DNA of 47,571 nucleotides, from assembly GCF_003435375.1 (NCBI RefSeq), contig NZ_QWGL01000024.1:291-47861 (forward strand). The letters are read 5' to 3'. This DNA is from Clostridium sp. AM34-11AC. Its GTDB lineage: Bacteria > Bacillota > Clostridia > Lachnospirales > Lachnospiraceae. The notes beneath the pieces were generated by a model. It saw only the letters and a list, made by a program, of their open reading frames with translations. It did no database searches and was not told the DNA's origin. How positions within the stretch are numbered: position 1 is the stretch's first letter; the number at the start of each line of letters is the position of its first letter. Both the position numbers and the translations under genes were made by a program. This document shows, piece by piece, positions 7,066 to 14,110 of the stretch.

Positions 7066-7317
7066 TCACCTCCACAACGTCCGAACATATACCTCATTTA
7101 ATTGATAAACGCTTTCAACCGTACCGCGGATTCGATTTTCGCCTACAACCATGAGGATGGAACTATCCGCAAGAATCTTTATATGCCGATATAAGCTTGC
7201 GATTGGAATATCCGGCAGTGCTTTTCTGATTTCCTTATCTGTGCCAGTTTCATGAAGCAAAAAATACTGAAAAATCCTCTGCCGAGCAGGGTTCATTACA
7301 ATCTCTGCCAATTCCAT
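7066..7317 (-). CDS. ArsR-like winged-helix regulator, apparently shortened
   Basis: The protein has 83 aa. It reads MELAEIVMNPARQRIFQYFL, TDKEIRKALPDIPIASLYRH, then IKILADSSILMVVGENRIRG, a complete ArsR/helix_turn_helix winged helix. Relatives I know continue with a C-terminal helical region of several dozen residues. Here the frame stops at VRTLWR, just where the ribosome binding site of the VOC gene lies. So the tail was lost, or this is a genuinely short form. A palindrome over its promoter fits autoregulation. Confidence 0.75.
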   Translation of the reverse strand: MELAEIVMNPARQRIFQYFLLHETGTDKEIRKALPDIPIASLYRHIKILADSSILMVVGENRIRGTVESVYQLNEVYVRTLWR

Positions 7318-7348
7318 ATGATACTCTCCTCTTCATCATTCTCTGAAT

Positions 7349-7378
7349 ATATTAGATTATCATTTATGATAATATCAA
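7349..7378 (-). promoter_or_regulatory. Promoter with palindromic operator for the HTH-VOC pair
   Basis: A perfect palindrome ATTATCAT-TT-ATGATAAT (7356-7373) lies between a minus-strand -35 TTGATA (7373-7378) and a -10 TAATAT (7349-7354), spacing 18. This is the expected position for repression by the adjacent winged-helix protein. Ribosome binding site and ATG follow 30-40 bases downstream. Confidence 0.75.
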
Positions 7379-7509
7379 GAGGAACATTTATTTTTATGAA
7401 AGCAATGTGAAACAAGAAACTGGCAATGCTTTCTGTGCGGCCCCTGCCAACATAAGGCAGAATCGAATTGAGAATGATTTGCTCATCTTGACATTATCCC
7501 GAACAGGAA

Positions 7510-7631
7510 CGCACAGCGTAAAAAGTCTGTATTTCGTTTCAGTACATCTGATGCAGAAACAGCAGAAACCTGATATACGCTTTCCTCAAGATGCTTACGC
7601 AAAAACACATAACTATGTTTCGGCAGGTTCA
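7510..7631 (-). repeat. Dispersed coding repeat, copy A (partner at 12189-12311)
   Basis: About 122 bases align with 12189-12311. Both translate on the minus strand to nearly the same peptide, here LNLPKHSYVFLRKHLEESVY, then QVSAVSASDVLKRNTDFLRC. Most differences are silent, so the segment was once protein coding. In this copy no start codon or long frame surrounds it, so it is a relic. The family is not recognised. The rest of 7379-7681 is non-coding. Confidence 0.7.
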
Positions 7632-7681
7632 ATTGAGCCTTTTATTCGACTCAGTTTTTCATAGATTATTTGACACTACCG

Positions 7682-8062
7682 TCACACACGCTCAAATGAT
7701 AGATATCTCGTCCCCTGAAAAGTAAGTTTCCCAATGTCTCCTTCTGCCAGCATTCCATATTCCCTACCGGAAACCTGCAATTCCATCCGATCACCGCTCT
7801 CCACCTGAAATGTTACATAGTAACTGGTACTCGAGGTCGTATGATACCCATGCGCACCAGATGGATCACCTCCATTTGGGTGGCTGCGATGCGATACGTT
7901 TTCTCGCTTTGCAACTACAGTTGCGCTCACCGACAAACGCGGTGACTGATTGTTTTTATGCCATGTTCCGATTCCTGTCACAAACTGGAAGATGATCATG
8001 CCGAAAACCATTACGAAGATAATTGGAAACATAAACTCAAACAGCATAAACATATGACTCAC
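7682..8062 (-). CDS. DUF2500 family membrane-anchored protein
   Basis: The protein has 126 aa. It opens with one hydrophobic helix (FMFPIIFVMVFGMIIFQFVT), followed by GIGTWHKNNQSPRLSVSATV and VVAKRENVSHR, and ends with YYVTFQVESGDRMELQVSGR and EYGMLAEGDIGKLTFQGTRY. This matches DUF2500, whose role is unknown. The soluble part is rich in beta strands and probably faces outside. The start overlaps the upstream small membrane gene by four bases. Confidence 0.9.
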   Translation of the reverse strand: MSHMFMLFEFMFPIIFVMVFGMIIFQFVTGIGTWHKNNQSPRLSVSATVVAKRENVSHRSHPNGGDPSGAHGYHTTSSTSYYVTFQVESGDRMELQVSGREYGMLAEGDIGKLTFQGTRYLSFERV

Positions 8063-8289
8063 CCCTTCTTCATCTTTCGCTTTATGATTACTCTAAGCGC
8101 GAAACATACGATGATCACCGCAAAAGAAGCGACGCAATACAGTAACGCTTCCGTATACCACGGTGCAGAATTCGGTTCGTATAGTTTCGGAAAGCGCTTA
8201 TACTCATAGAAATCCATACCCGTTTTAATTACAATCACGTAGAAACTCGCATAGATAATATATTTTAATAAATCGTAGAATTTATTCAT
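8059..8289 (-). CDS. 76-aa two-helix membrane protein
   Basis: The start at 8289 (MNKFYDLLKYIIYASFYVIV) was chosen for its GGAGGCGATGGC ribosome binding site; a longer upstream frame lacks one. It has two transmembrane segments (about residues 6-25 and 44-65) and a basic tail, IIKRKMKKG. It is translationally coupled to the DUF2500 gene, and the two probably work together at the membrane. The family is not recognised. Confidence 0.75.
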   Translation of the reverse strand: MNKFYDLLKYIIYASFYVIVIKTGMDFYEYKRFPKLYEPNSAPWYTEALLYCVASFAVIIVCFALRVIIKRKMKKG

Positions 8290-8348
8290 GCCATCGCCTC
8301 CGCGATATACTGTTTTGTCCTTTTGGCATCGACAAATTGGAAGTTTTC

Positions 8349-8816
8349 TCACATCAACAGTTTGTCTAGTTCGCAAAGAAGCTTACTTTTCAGTTCTTCA
8401 AGTTCCTCAGCGCTTGGTCTGTTATCATCAGCGTACATCTTATCCCTCGGGTACCACCAAACAGGTCCTCTGCCGTTGTTTCCATAGTTCTCTATATCGC
8501 CGGTCATCCTCGGAAATAAATGCCAGTGAATATGTGCTCCGCCATCCCCGTTTCCCAAACATTCATAATTCATTTTTTGTGCTCCGAAAGCTTTTTTTAC
8601 GGCTTCAGAAACAAGTGTCATTTCATATAAATGCTTTGCTCTTACTTCTGCATCAAGATCAAATAATTCAACAACATGGGTCTTATATAGAAACAAAGTA
8701 TACCCTTTAAAATGCTGATAATCCCCAATCACCACATATCCTGTTTCAAGTTCTTTTACAAAAAATGGGTTGTTGCCAACTCTGGTTTCTTTAATCCTGT
8801 CACATACAAAACACAT
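8349..8816 (-). CDS. HIT family hydrolase
   Basis: The protein has 155 aa from ATG 8816, behind GGAGGAG. The catalytic histidine triad is clear: GGAHIHWHLFPR, i.e. H-x-H-x-H. The N-terminal CFVCDRI carries the CxxC often seen in HIT proteins that bind zinc. Members hydrolyse or transfer nucleotide phosphoramidate or phosphate bonds (AMP-lysine, dinucleoside polyphosphates). The C-terminal extension after GRGPVWWYPRDKMYADDN is longer than in minimal HINT proteins. The substrate is unknown. Confidence 0.93.
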   Translation of the reverse strand: MCFVCDRIKETRVGNNPFFVKELETGYVVIGDYQHFKGYTLFLYKTHVVELFDLDAEVRAKHLYEMTLVSEAVKKAFGAQKMNYECLGNGDGGAHIHWHLFPRMTGDIENYGNNGRGPVWWYPRDKMYADDNRPSAEELEELKSKLLCELDKLLM

Positions 8817-8954
8817 AAATATTCTCCTCCACAAATTCCGAATTGTCGTTCCCAGTATACCATGCCTTCTCCCCGCAGGAAAGTATGGCGAAAACCAAAA
8901 ATGTCCCCGGAGAGCTTGTGCGTATGTTTTTTCAGCGTTTCCGATCTAAATTTC

Positions 8955-9548
8955 TCAGAACAGAATATCCTCCGGCTTGAACTTATCTTTTTCGGTAATG
9001 GGGCGGATCACCTTGCAGGGCACCCCCGCAGCGATGACACCGGCGGGAATGTCATGGGTGACGACGCTTCCCGCCCCGATAACCGAGCCTGCCCCGATGG
9101 TAACGCCGCCGCAGACGGTGGAATTTGCACCGATCCAGACGTTTTCCTCCAGCGTAATAGGTGCTGAGGTGCCAATGCCATGGCTGCGCTGCTCCGGGTC
9201 GATGGCATGACCGGAGCAGGCAAGGCATACGCCGGGGGCAATAAAGGCACCTGCTCCGATGTTTACCGGAGAGGTATCCAGAATGACACAGTTATAGTTG
9301 ATGACCGCCAAGCCGTGAGTATGGATGTTAAAGCCATAGTCACAGTGGAAGTCCGGCTGAATGCCGGTCATGGGAGAGCATGTGCCCAGCAGGGTCTGCA
9401 GGATGCTGCGCCGCTTTTCCTGTTCGTTGGGAGCGGTGCGGTTGTACTCCCAGCACAGTTGCTTTGCACGGTTCTGTTCCTCCGTGGGGGTGTTTTCATA
9501 GCCGCTGACGTAGGCGGCAGGGCGTTTCATAATATCAAGAGCGTTCAT
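8955..9548 (-). CDS. Sugar O-acetyltransferase (maltose/galactoside acetyltransferase type)
   Basis: The protein has 197 aa from ATG 9548 behind GGAAAGGACAAACACG. The N-terminal cap is MKRPAAYVSGYENTPTEEQN. Left-handed beta-helix hexapeptides follow (VNIGAGAFIAPGVCLA, VWIGANSTVCGGVTIGAGSV, IGAGSVVTHDIPAGVIAAGV). The conserved catalytic histidine region is LACSGHAIDPEQR. Such enzymes acetylate the 6-hydroxyl of glucose, maltose or galactosides. It stands alone, with repeat copy 2 upstream. Confidence 0.93.
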   Translation of the reverse strand: MNALDIMKRPAAYVSGYENTPTEEQNRAKQLCWEYNRTAPNEQEKRRSILQTLLGTCSPMTGIQPDFHCDYGFNIHTHGLAVINYNCVILDTSPVNIGAGAFIAPGVCLACSGHAIDPEQRSHGIGTSAPITLEENVWIGANSTVCGGVTIGAGSVIGAGSVVTHDIPAGVIAAGVPCKVIRPITEKDKFKPEDILF

Positions 9549-9644
9549 CGTGTTTGTCCTTTCCATACAATGTTTTCTCAAGGATTATACCACATTCTCT
9601 GTCGGTGTGTAATAGGCTACTTTTCCCGCCCTCATTTGTTTGTC

Positions 9645-9838
9645 CGCTTGCAGGACTACCTACTGTTCGCTTTGGTTTTTTCAGTGCTCTGTGCAGCCTG
9701 ATTGAGGCAAAAAAATACCCCGTTGGTTTCCCAATGCGGCATCAAAGACGATTCTATTCTGTGTTCTGTAAACTGTTATCCGTTTATCTCCTGGTGACCA
9801 TTTGAGTCACGGCCAATGCATCAAAGTCTTTGTGCTGT
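9645..9838. repeat. Dispersed repeat, copy 2 (partner at 4645-4840)
   Basis: Same order of conserved blocks as copy 1. On the minus strand it encodes FDALAVTQMVTRR then TAA, where copy 1 continues with a few more codons. The upstream part of that frame is missing here, so this copy is only a tail. The remaining sequence of 9549-9964 shows no gene. Confidence 0.75.
9709..9739 (-). terminator. Rho-independent terminator inside repeat copy 2
   Basis: Minus strand: CCGCATTGG, GAAA loop, CCAACGGGG, then TATTTTTTT. It also lies in the right place to end transcripts arriving from the toxin-antitoxin pair upstream. Confidence 0.75.
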
Positions 9839-9964
9839 GATGCAGAGTATTTTCATGGGGTTCCATCATCTAAAAACAGTTTTTCCGTTTTTATTCTCTG
9901 ATTGTTATTGGGTCAAGTCAATCGAATCCTTGCTGACATGCCCTTGTCTGTTCAAATATCTATA

Positions 9965-10723
9965 TTAAAGTGTCTCGTACATTGCTTTTAATTCTTCCAG
10001 AATCTTTTCCTTTGTTCTGCCAACCAGCCCCAACTGTTTAATATCCACGTTTTCATTTTTCATACGCTGGACAAACTCTTGAATATCGGCATAAACTCCT
10101 TGGGGAGCCACTACCTTGGCGGTGGGATCAATCAACTCCGTCAGACGGAAAACATCATTCTTATGTTTCTTGATATTTTTGCTATCAACGTGTTCTCCTG
10201 CGGCCTTACGATCTGCCAAATCCATCCACGCTTTTGCCTTAAACGGAATCAAATATGCCGCATCCAAGACAGTCACTCCATCAACGGTGACTTTCCCCTG
10301 CTTCAAAAATTCATAGTAATCATCGTCCAAAAGAATAGCAGACAGACTCGAAATATCTTCATCCATCGGTAACGGTGTTAGCACTGCATCTTCTGGAAGT
10401 TGGATGGCATCCAGCTTTCGCGTGAAAAGTTCAATCATTGCAGGATACTGATTTGTAATTGGGTGACTAAACCGATAAAACTGCGGCACACCCGAACTTT
10501 TGTTGCAATGCTCATATCCCGCCTGTTTTACATATTCCCAAAATTTCTTTCCGAAATTTGCGTCAACTGCTTCTATAATCAAAACAAGGTCAATATCCTT
10601 TGTCGCACGGAAGTCCAGTCCCTCCTCCGTCATCAGAATGTCACACGCAGTTCCACCAATGATAGCATATTGTTCTTCACTGCCCTTGAACCATTCCTTA
10701 AAGCTATCAATTCCTGTAACCAT
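9965..10723 (-). CDS. AbiEii-like nucleotidyltransferase toxin
   Basis: The protein has 252 aa. The nucleotidyltransferase core is YAIIGGTACDILMTEEGLDF followed by RATKDIDLVLII: the GG motif and the D-x-D metal pair typical of DNA polymerase beta-like enzymes and of AbiEii toxins. The family blocks growth by transferring nucleotides, in known relatives to tRNA. The gene follows its putative antitoxin and overlaps it by 17 bases. Unlike many AbiEii proteins it is short. It could instead be a general nucleotidyltransferase, but the partner gene supports the toxin call. Confidence 0.8.
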   Translation of the reverse strand: MVTGIDSFKEWFKGSEEQYAIIGGTACDILMTEEGLDFRATKDIDLVLIIEAVDANFGKKFWEYVKQAGYEHCNKSSGVPQFYRFSHPITNQYPAMIELFTRKLDAIQLPEDAVLTPLPMDEDISSLSAILLDDDYYEFLKQGKVTVDGVTVLDAAYLIPFKAKAWMDLADRKAAGEHVDSKNIKKHKNDVFRLTELIDPTAKVVAPQGVYADIQEFVQRMKNENVDIKQLGLVGRTKEKILEELKAMYETL

Positions 10724-11666
10724 CTATCTTCCTCCACAGCTCATTCAACATTTCTTCTACTGCTTCTTCAACCCGTTCATCTGCATCTTCTCTCAATGCC
10801 AATGCCAGCGAAAGCTCATCTACAATGTTTCGCGTGGACAATTTTCGTGGATTGTATCTCCACATCTCTACGGCCACTTGCACCAACGAATTCTGCAAGC
10901 TATTGGTCATAACATCTTTCCATTGAGAGATTCTTTCTGCCGCATAACATCTGACATTCGGTGTGTTCAGCATGGAATACTCTGCCAACGCCGAATATCC
11001 ACTTTCCAACAGCTCTGTTCCCACCAATTCTTTCGGAATGTAAACCGTTCGTTTTATTGGATTCAGCAACTTATCTCCTGCTTTTTGGAACAGTGTTTTC
11101 GGAGAATCCTCAGATTGCATGATCCTCTGCACACCGACTTTTCTGATATGCAGCAATCCCATTTCTTCAAGCTGTCTTGATGCCCTTGATATAGAAGTAG
11201 GTGTCAATTCCAAGTCCTTCGCAGCTTGACTTGTAGATAGTTCCTGTGCACCTCCATAAATGAAATGCAGTAGAAGCATCTGCGCCGCTGGAAGTATTTC
11301 CTCCCGTGTCTTTTTTTCGGCGCTGCACCGTTCCTGCAAATACACTGCCATAAAAGGCAAGTAAATTTGCTTTCCATCTACAATAAATGGAATCTTCTCA
11401 CGAATCAAATATTCTTTCTGGCGAAAGCTAAGTTCTCTTAGCACCAGCACAACAGGCAAGTTCTCATTTTTCTGTATCCGAGCAATATGTTTTTTCAGTA
11501 CTTCAATCTGCTCCAGTTCTGTCTTAGGATAAAGAAAAATCATTTTCTGTTCATTCATTGACACCATCTGTAAACGGTACCTTGTGGCTATAAAATTGGG
11601 CAAATGCTTAAACTCTACATCATCATAGGTAACCTTGACTCCCAGAACTTTATCGAGATATTCCAT
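10707..11666 (-). CDS. AbiEi-like antitoxin / winged-helix autoregulator
   Basis: The protein has 319 aa. The N-terminal half resembles a PD-(D/E)XK-like fold without a catalytic core I can name (VVLVLRELSFRQKEYLIREK). A MarR-like winged helix is at about residues 125-200: STSQAAKDLELTPTSISRAS, RQLEEMGLLHIRKVG. The C-terminal part (ECYSALAEYSML-like region, then ERISQWKD) resembles the AbiEi-type dimer domain. Encoded upstream of and overlapping the nucleotidyltransferase, it fits the AbiE order antitoxin-toxin. Three copies of one half-site overlap its promoter. Confidence 0.75.
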   Translation of the reverse strand: MEYLDKVLGVKVTYDDVEFKHLPNFIATRYRLQMVSMNEQKMIFLYPKTELEQIEVLKKHIARIQKNENLPVVLVLRELSFRQKEYLIREKIPFIVDGKQIYLPFMAVYLQERCSAEKKTREEILPAAQMLLLHFIYGGAQELSTSQAAKDLELTPTSISRASRQLEEMGLLHIRKVGVQRIMQSEDSPKTLFQKAGDKLLNPIKRTVYIPKELVGTELLESGYSALAEYSMLNTPNVRCYAAERISQWKDVMTNSLQNSLVQVAVEMWRYNPRKLSTRNIVDELSLALALREDADERVEEAVEEMLNELWRKIDGYRN

Positions 11667-11680
11667 GTCATCACCTGCAA

Positions 11681-11741
11681 TCTTAACTCTTTTTCTGTAT
11701 TATAACTCTTTTTGAGTTAAGATGCAATATTTGAGTTAAGA
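11681..11741 (-). promoter_or_regulatory. Promoter with three operator half-sites for the AbiE-like pair
   Basis: Minus-strand promoter: TTGCAT (11722-11727), 17-base spacer, perfect TATAAT (11699-11704). The 9-base half-site GAGTTAAGA occurs at 11714-11722 and 11733-11741, and its inverse TCTTAACTC at 11681-11689. One copy fills the spacer, one lies upstream of the -35 and the inverted one lies in the 5' leader. This is a strong sign of negative autoregulation. Confidence 0.85.
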
Positions 11742-11778
11742 GCAGTTAAAAATCAACATTATTAAAAATTATTTTTAC

Positions 11779-11823
11779 AAAAAAGCCCGATGCAACATGA
11801 GCATTACACCCACACTGCACCGG
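11779..11823 (-). terminator. Rho-independent terminator
   Basis: Minus strand: CCGGTGCA pairs with TGCATCGG (one G-T pair), followed by GCTTTTTT. It ends transcription from the small-ORF region at 11.9-12.3 kb before the antitoxin promoter. Confidence 0.7.
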
Positions 11824-11897
11824 ACATTCCACCATCAACTGCTCTGTCTATTTTCTTCTTCCTTCTGCACTTCCTGCTCATGCAGCTGCTCTTTTTT

Positions 11898-12038
11898 CTA
11901 CTCGTCCCCTTTCAGGATTTCCTGCACAGTCTCCTGTGCTCCAGGCCAATCCTGCATACAGGACAGTTCGATCAGCAAATCACTCATGATCACTCTATCA
12001 TGGGCACAGCCAATGATAAGTCCTATGACACAACCCAT
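11898..12038 (-). CDS. 46-aa ORF with hydrophobic N-terminus, probable relic
   Basis: The frame reads MGCVIGLIIGCAHDRVIMSD, then LLIELSCMQDWPGA and QETVQEILKGDE. The N-terminus is hydrophobic and the C-terminus acidic. Directly upstream the same frame continues as VDILMGVIF-stop-VI, so an earlier longer membrane protein (LVDILMGVIF...) may have been cut by a TAA. No good ribosome binding site precedes the ATG at 12038. It probably belonged to an integrative element. The family is not recognised. Confidence 0.35.
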   Translation of the reverse strand: MGCVIGLIIGCAHDRVIMSDLLIELSCMQDWPGAQETVQEILKGDE

Positions 12039-12119
12039 GATAACTTAGAAGATGACACCCATCAATATATCCACCAAGTTAGCCACCAAGATTCTACGCC
12101 GTCAGCAGTTATATTGCAC

Positions 12120-12320
12120 CTAATCCCCCATTTCCAACTCGTTCAAAAGCGAATCCTGCGGAAGCGAGTCAAACACATCATTCTCGACCGCACAGCGTAA
12201 AGAGTCTGTATTTCGTTTCAGTACATCCGATGCAGAAACAGCAGAAACTTGATATACGCCTTCCTCCAGATGTTTACGTAAAAACACATAACTATTCTTT
12301 GGCAGGTTCAAATCCAGCAT
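12120..12320 (-). CDS. 66-aa ORF carrying dispersed coding repeat, copy B
   Basis: The frame starts MLDLNLPKNSYVFLRKHLEE and continues GVYQVSAVSASDVLKRNTDS to ...LLNELEMGD. The first 43 residues match the relic at 7510-7631 with mainly silent base changes, so this is real coding sequence of a repeated gene. No clear ribosome binding site is seen before the ATG at 12320, so this may be the C-terminal part of a longer lost protein. It lies just beyond the end of the ABC operon. Confidence 0.4.
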   Translation of the reverse strand: MLDLNLPKNSYVFLRKHLEEGVYQVSAVSASDVLKRNTDSLRCAVENDVFDSLPQDSLLNELEMGD

Positions 12321-12373
12321 ATCTGTATCCCGTGCTGCACACAGGGCTCAGACCGTTTCGCTTTTCTTCTCTG

Positions 12374-14110
12374 TTATGCCTTTGCGAGCGTCCAGCCTTG
12401 GCTTACAGTCTGGAGCTGAACCATGTGGGCAAAGATGCCGCCCTCAAGCAGTAACTGTGCAGGCGCTCCCTGTTCGGCAACCGTTCCATCTTTGAGCACC
12501 ACAATCTTATCTGCACTGGAAACCGTGCGCATTCGGTGCGCGATAATGAGAACCGTTTTATCCTTAATCAGACGCGACAGTGCTTCCTGAATCGCTGTTT
12601 CATTCTCGACATCCAGACTGGCGGTGGCCTCGTCCAGCAGGATGATGGGTGCATCCTTCAGGAAGGCGCGGGCGATGGAAATGCGCTGACGCTCACCGCC
12701 GGAAAGAGCGCAGCCATTCTCGCCGATGTTGGTGTTCCACTTGTCCGGCAGCTTTTCGGCAAATTCCTCGCAGTTTGCCAGCTTTGCCGCCGCAAGGACC
12801 TCCTCGTCGGTGGCCCCCTTGCGTCCCAGACGGATGTTTTCCAGAATTGTGTTGTCAAATAGTGTCACATCCTGAAAGACGATGGAATACAGGTTCATCA
12901 GTTTTTCCGGGTCGATTTGGGAAACATCCATGCCACCCACGGTGATACGGCCCTTCTGGTAATCCCAGAACCGTACTGCCAGCCGGGAAACGGTGGTCTT
13001 GCCGCCGCCGGATGGGCCCACCAGTGCCGTGACCTCCCCCTGCTTTGCGGTAAAGGAGACATCCCGCAGCACCGTCTCGCCGGAGTTATAGGCAAAGCCC
13101 ACATGGTCAAACACGATATCGCAGCCCTGATTGGTCAGCTGCTCGCTGCCGGTCTGCAGGGGAGCGTCCAGAATCTCGTTCATCCGCCCCACATTGGTGC
13201 GCATGGCAATGACCGCCGCCAGATTCTGCAACGCGCCCTGCATGGGGTCGTACATCCGGGATGCCGCCATCAGGAACAGAAACAGGGTCAGTACGTCGAT
13301 ACTGCCCTGCACCAGCAGCACCGAGCCGGTGAGCGCCACCGATGCGATGCCCAGCTTGAGCACCATGGCAGCAGAGGACACAAACAGCGCTGTTTCCAGC
13401 TCTGCTGTGATGGACTGCTTTTCCACTGCCCGAATTTTGTCGGAAAGGCCAGACAGATACCGCTGCTCTGCATTGCTGGCTTTCAGGTCCCGGAGGGTCT
13501 CGATGTACTCCTGAATACCGTCCGCACAGGCCATTTTCGCCGCCATGGTCTTGGTCTGCACCCGATCCTGCACCCGGTAGCTGCCCACCACAATGGCAAC
13601 AGATACCGGGATGACCCACAGCGCCGCCAGTGCCATCCGCCAATCGAAGGTGAACAGGCTCAGGGCAATGAGCACCGTAGAGATGAGGGAACCGAACAGA
13701 CCTGGGATGAAGTGGGAGCAGTCCTTTTCCAGCACCTCGCAGTCCGCCATGATGGTGCTGGTCAAATCGGCAAGATCGCGCTTGCCAAAAAAGGACAGGG
13801 GCAGCTTGCGCAGCCGCTCTGCAAGGGTCAGGCGGCGCGTACCGCTCTCTTTATAGGTTGTAAAATAGGTGCCATTGTACTGGAACCATGTGGTCAGTAA
13901 AATCAGTGCAAAGCAGGCAACGCACCCCAGAAGATAAAAGGTGCTTCTCCCACTCGTGGAGCCTGCCAGCAGGTCTTTTACCAGAAGATACAGCAGCCCT
14001 GTAGGCAGCATGAACGCCATGTTCTGGAACGCACAGGCCAGAACGCCCTTTACGAGTCCCTTTGCGCCCTCCGGGGAGCTGGCCGTTGCGTGTTGAATTT
14101 TTTCAATCAT
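12374..14110 (-). CDS. ABC half-transporter (permease-ATPase), second of a pair
   Basis: The protein has 578 aa from ATG 14110, behind GGAGGGGAAGGA and overlapping the previous gene by four bases. Six-helix membrane domain (about 20-300), then an ATPase domain: Walker A GPSGGGKTTVSRL (about 365), signature LSGGERQRISIARAF (about 470), Walker B IILLDEATASLD and the switch His in IAHRM. Such pairs form heterodimeric exporters or IrtAB-like importers. Being the last gene of a biosynthesis-like operon suggests it moves the product or substrate of that pathway. No regulator lies beside it. Confidence 0.93.
   Translation of the reverse strand: MIEKIQHATASSPEGAKGLVKGVLACAFQNMAFMLPTGLLYLLVKDLLAGSTSGRSTFYLLGCVACFALILLTTWFQYNGTYFTTYKESGTRRLTLAERLRKLPLSFFGKRDLADLTSTIMADCEVLEKDCSHFIPGLFGSLISTVLIALSLFTFDWRMALAALWVIPVSVAIVVGSYRVQDRVQTKTMAAKMACADGIQEYIETLRDLKASNAEQRYLSGLSDKIRAVEKQSITAELETALFVSSAAMVLKLGIASVALTGSVLLVQGSIDVLTLFLFLMAASRMYDPMQGALQNLAAVIAMRTNVGRMNEILDAPLQTGSEQLTNQGCDIVFDHVGFAYNSGETVLRDVSFTAKQGEVTALVGPSGGGKTTVSRLAVRFWDYQKGRITVGGMDVSQIDPEKLMNLYSIVFQDVTLFDNTILENIRLGRKGATDEEVLAAAKLANCEEFAEKLPDKWNTNIGENGCALSGGERQRISIARAFLKDAPIILLDEATASLDVENETAIQEALSRLIKDKTVLIIAHRMRTVSSADKIVVLKDGTVAEQGAPAQLLLEGGIFAHMVQLQTVSQGWTLAKA

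Noticed and set aside
9965..10723. Aminoglycoside nucleotidyltransferase
   Set aside because: The GG and D-x-D core fits, but the overlapping winged-helix gene upstream and the AbiEii-like layout make a toxin more likely.
12917..13900. 327-aa plus-strand open frame
   Set aside because: It is antisense to an ABC transporter with clear Walker motifs; the composition is histidine- and glutamine-rich, as expected for a shadow.
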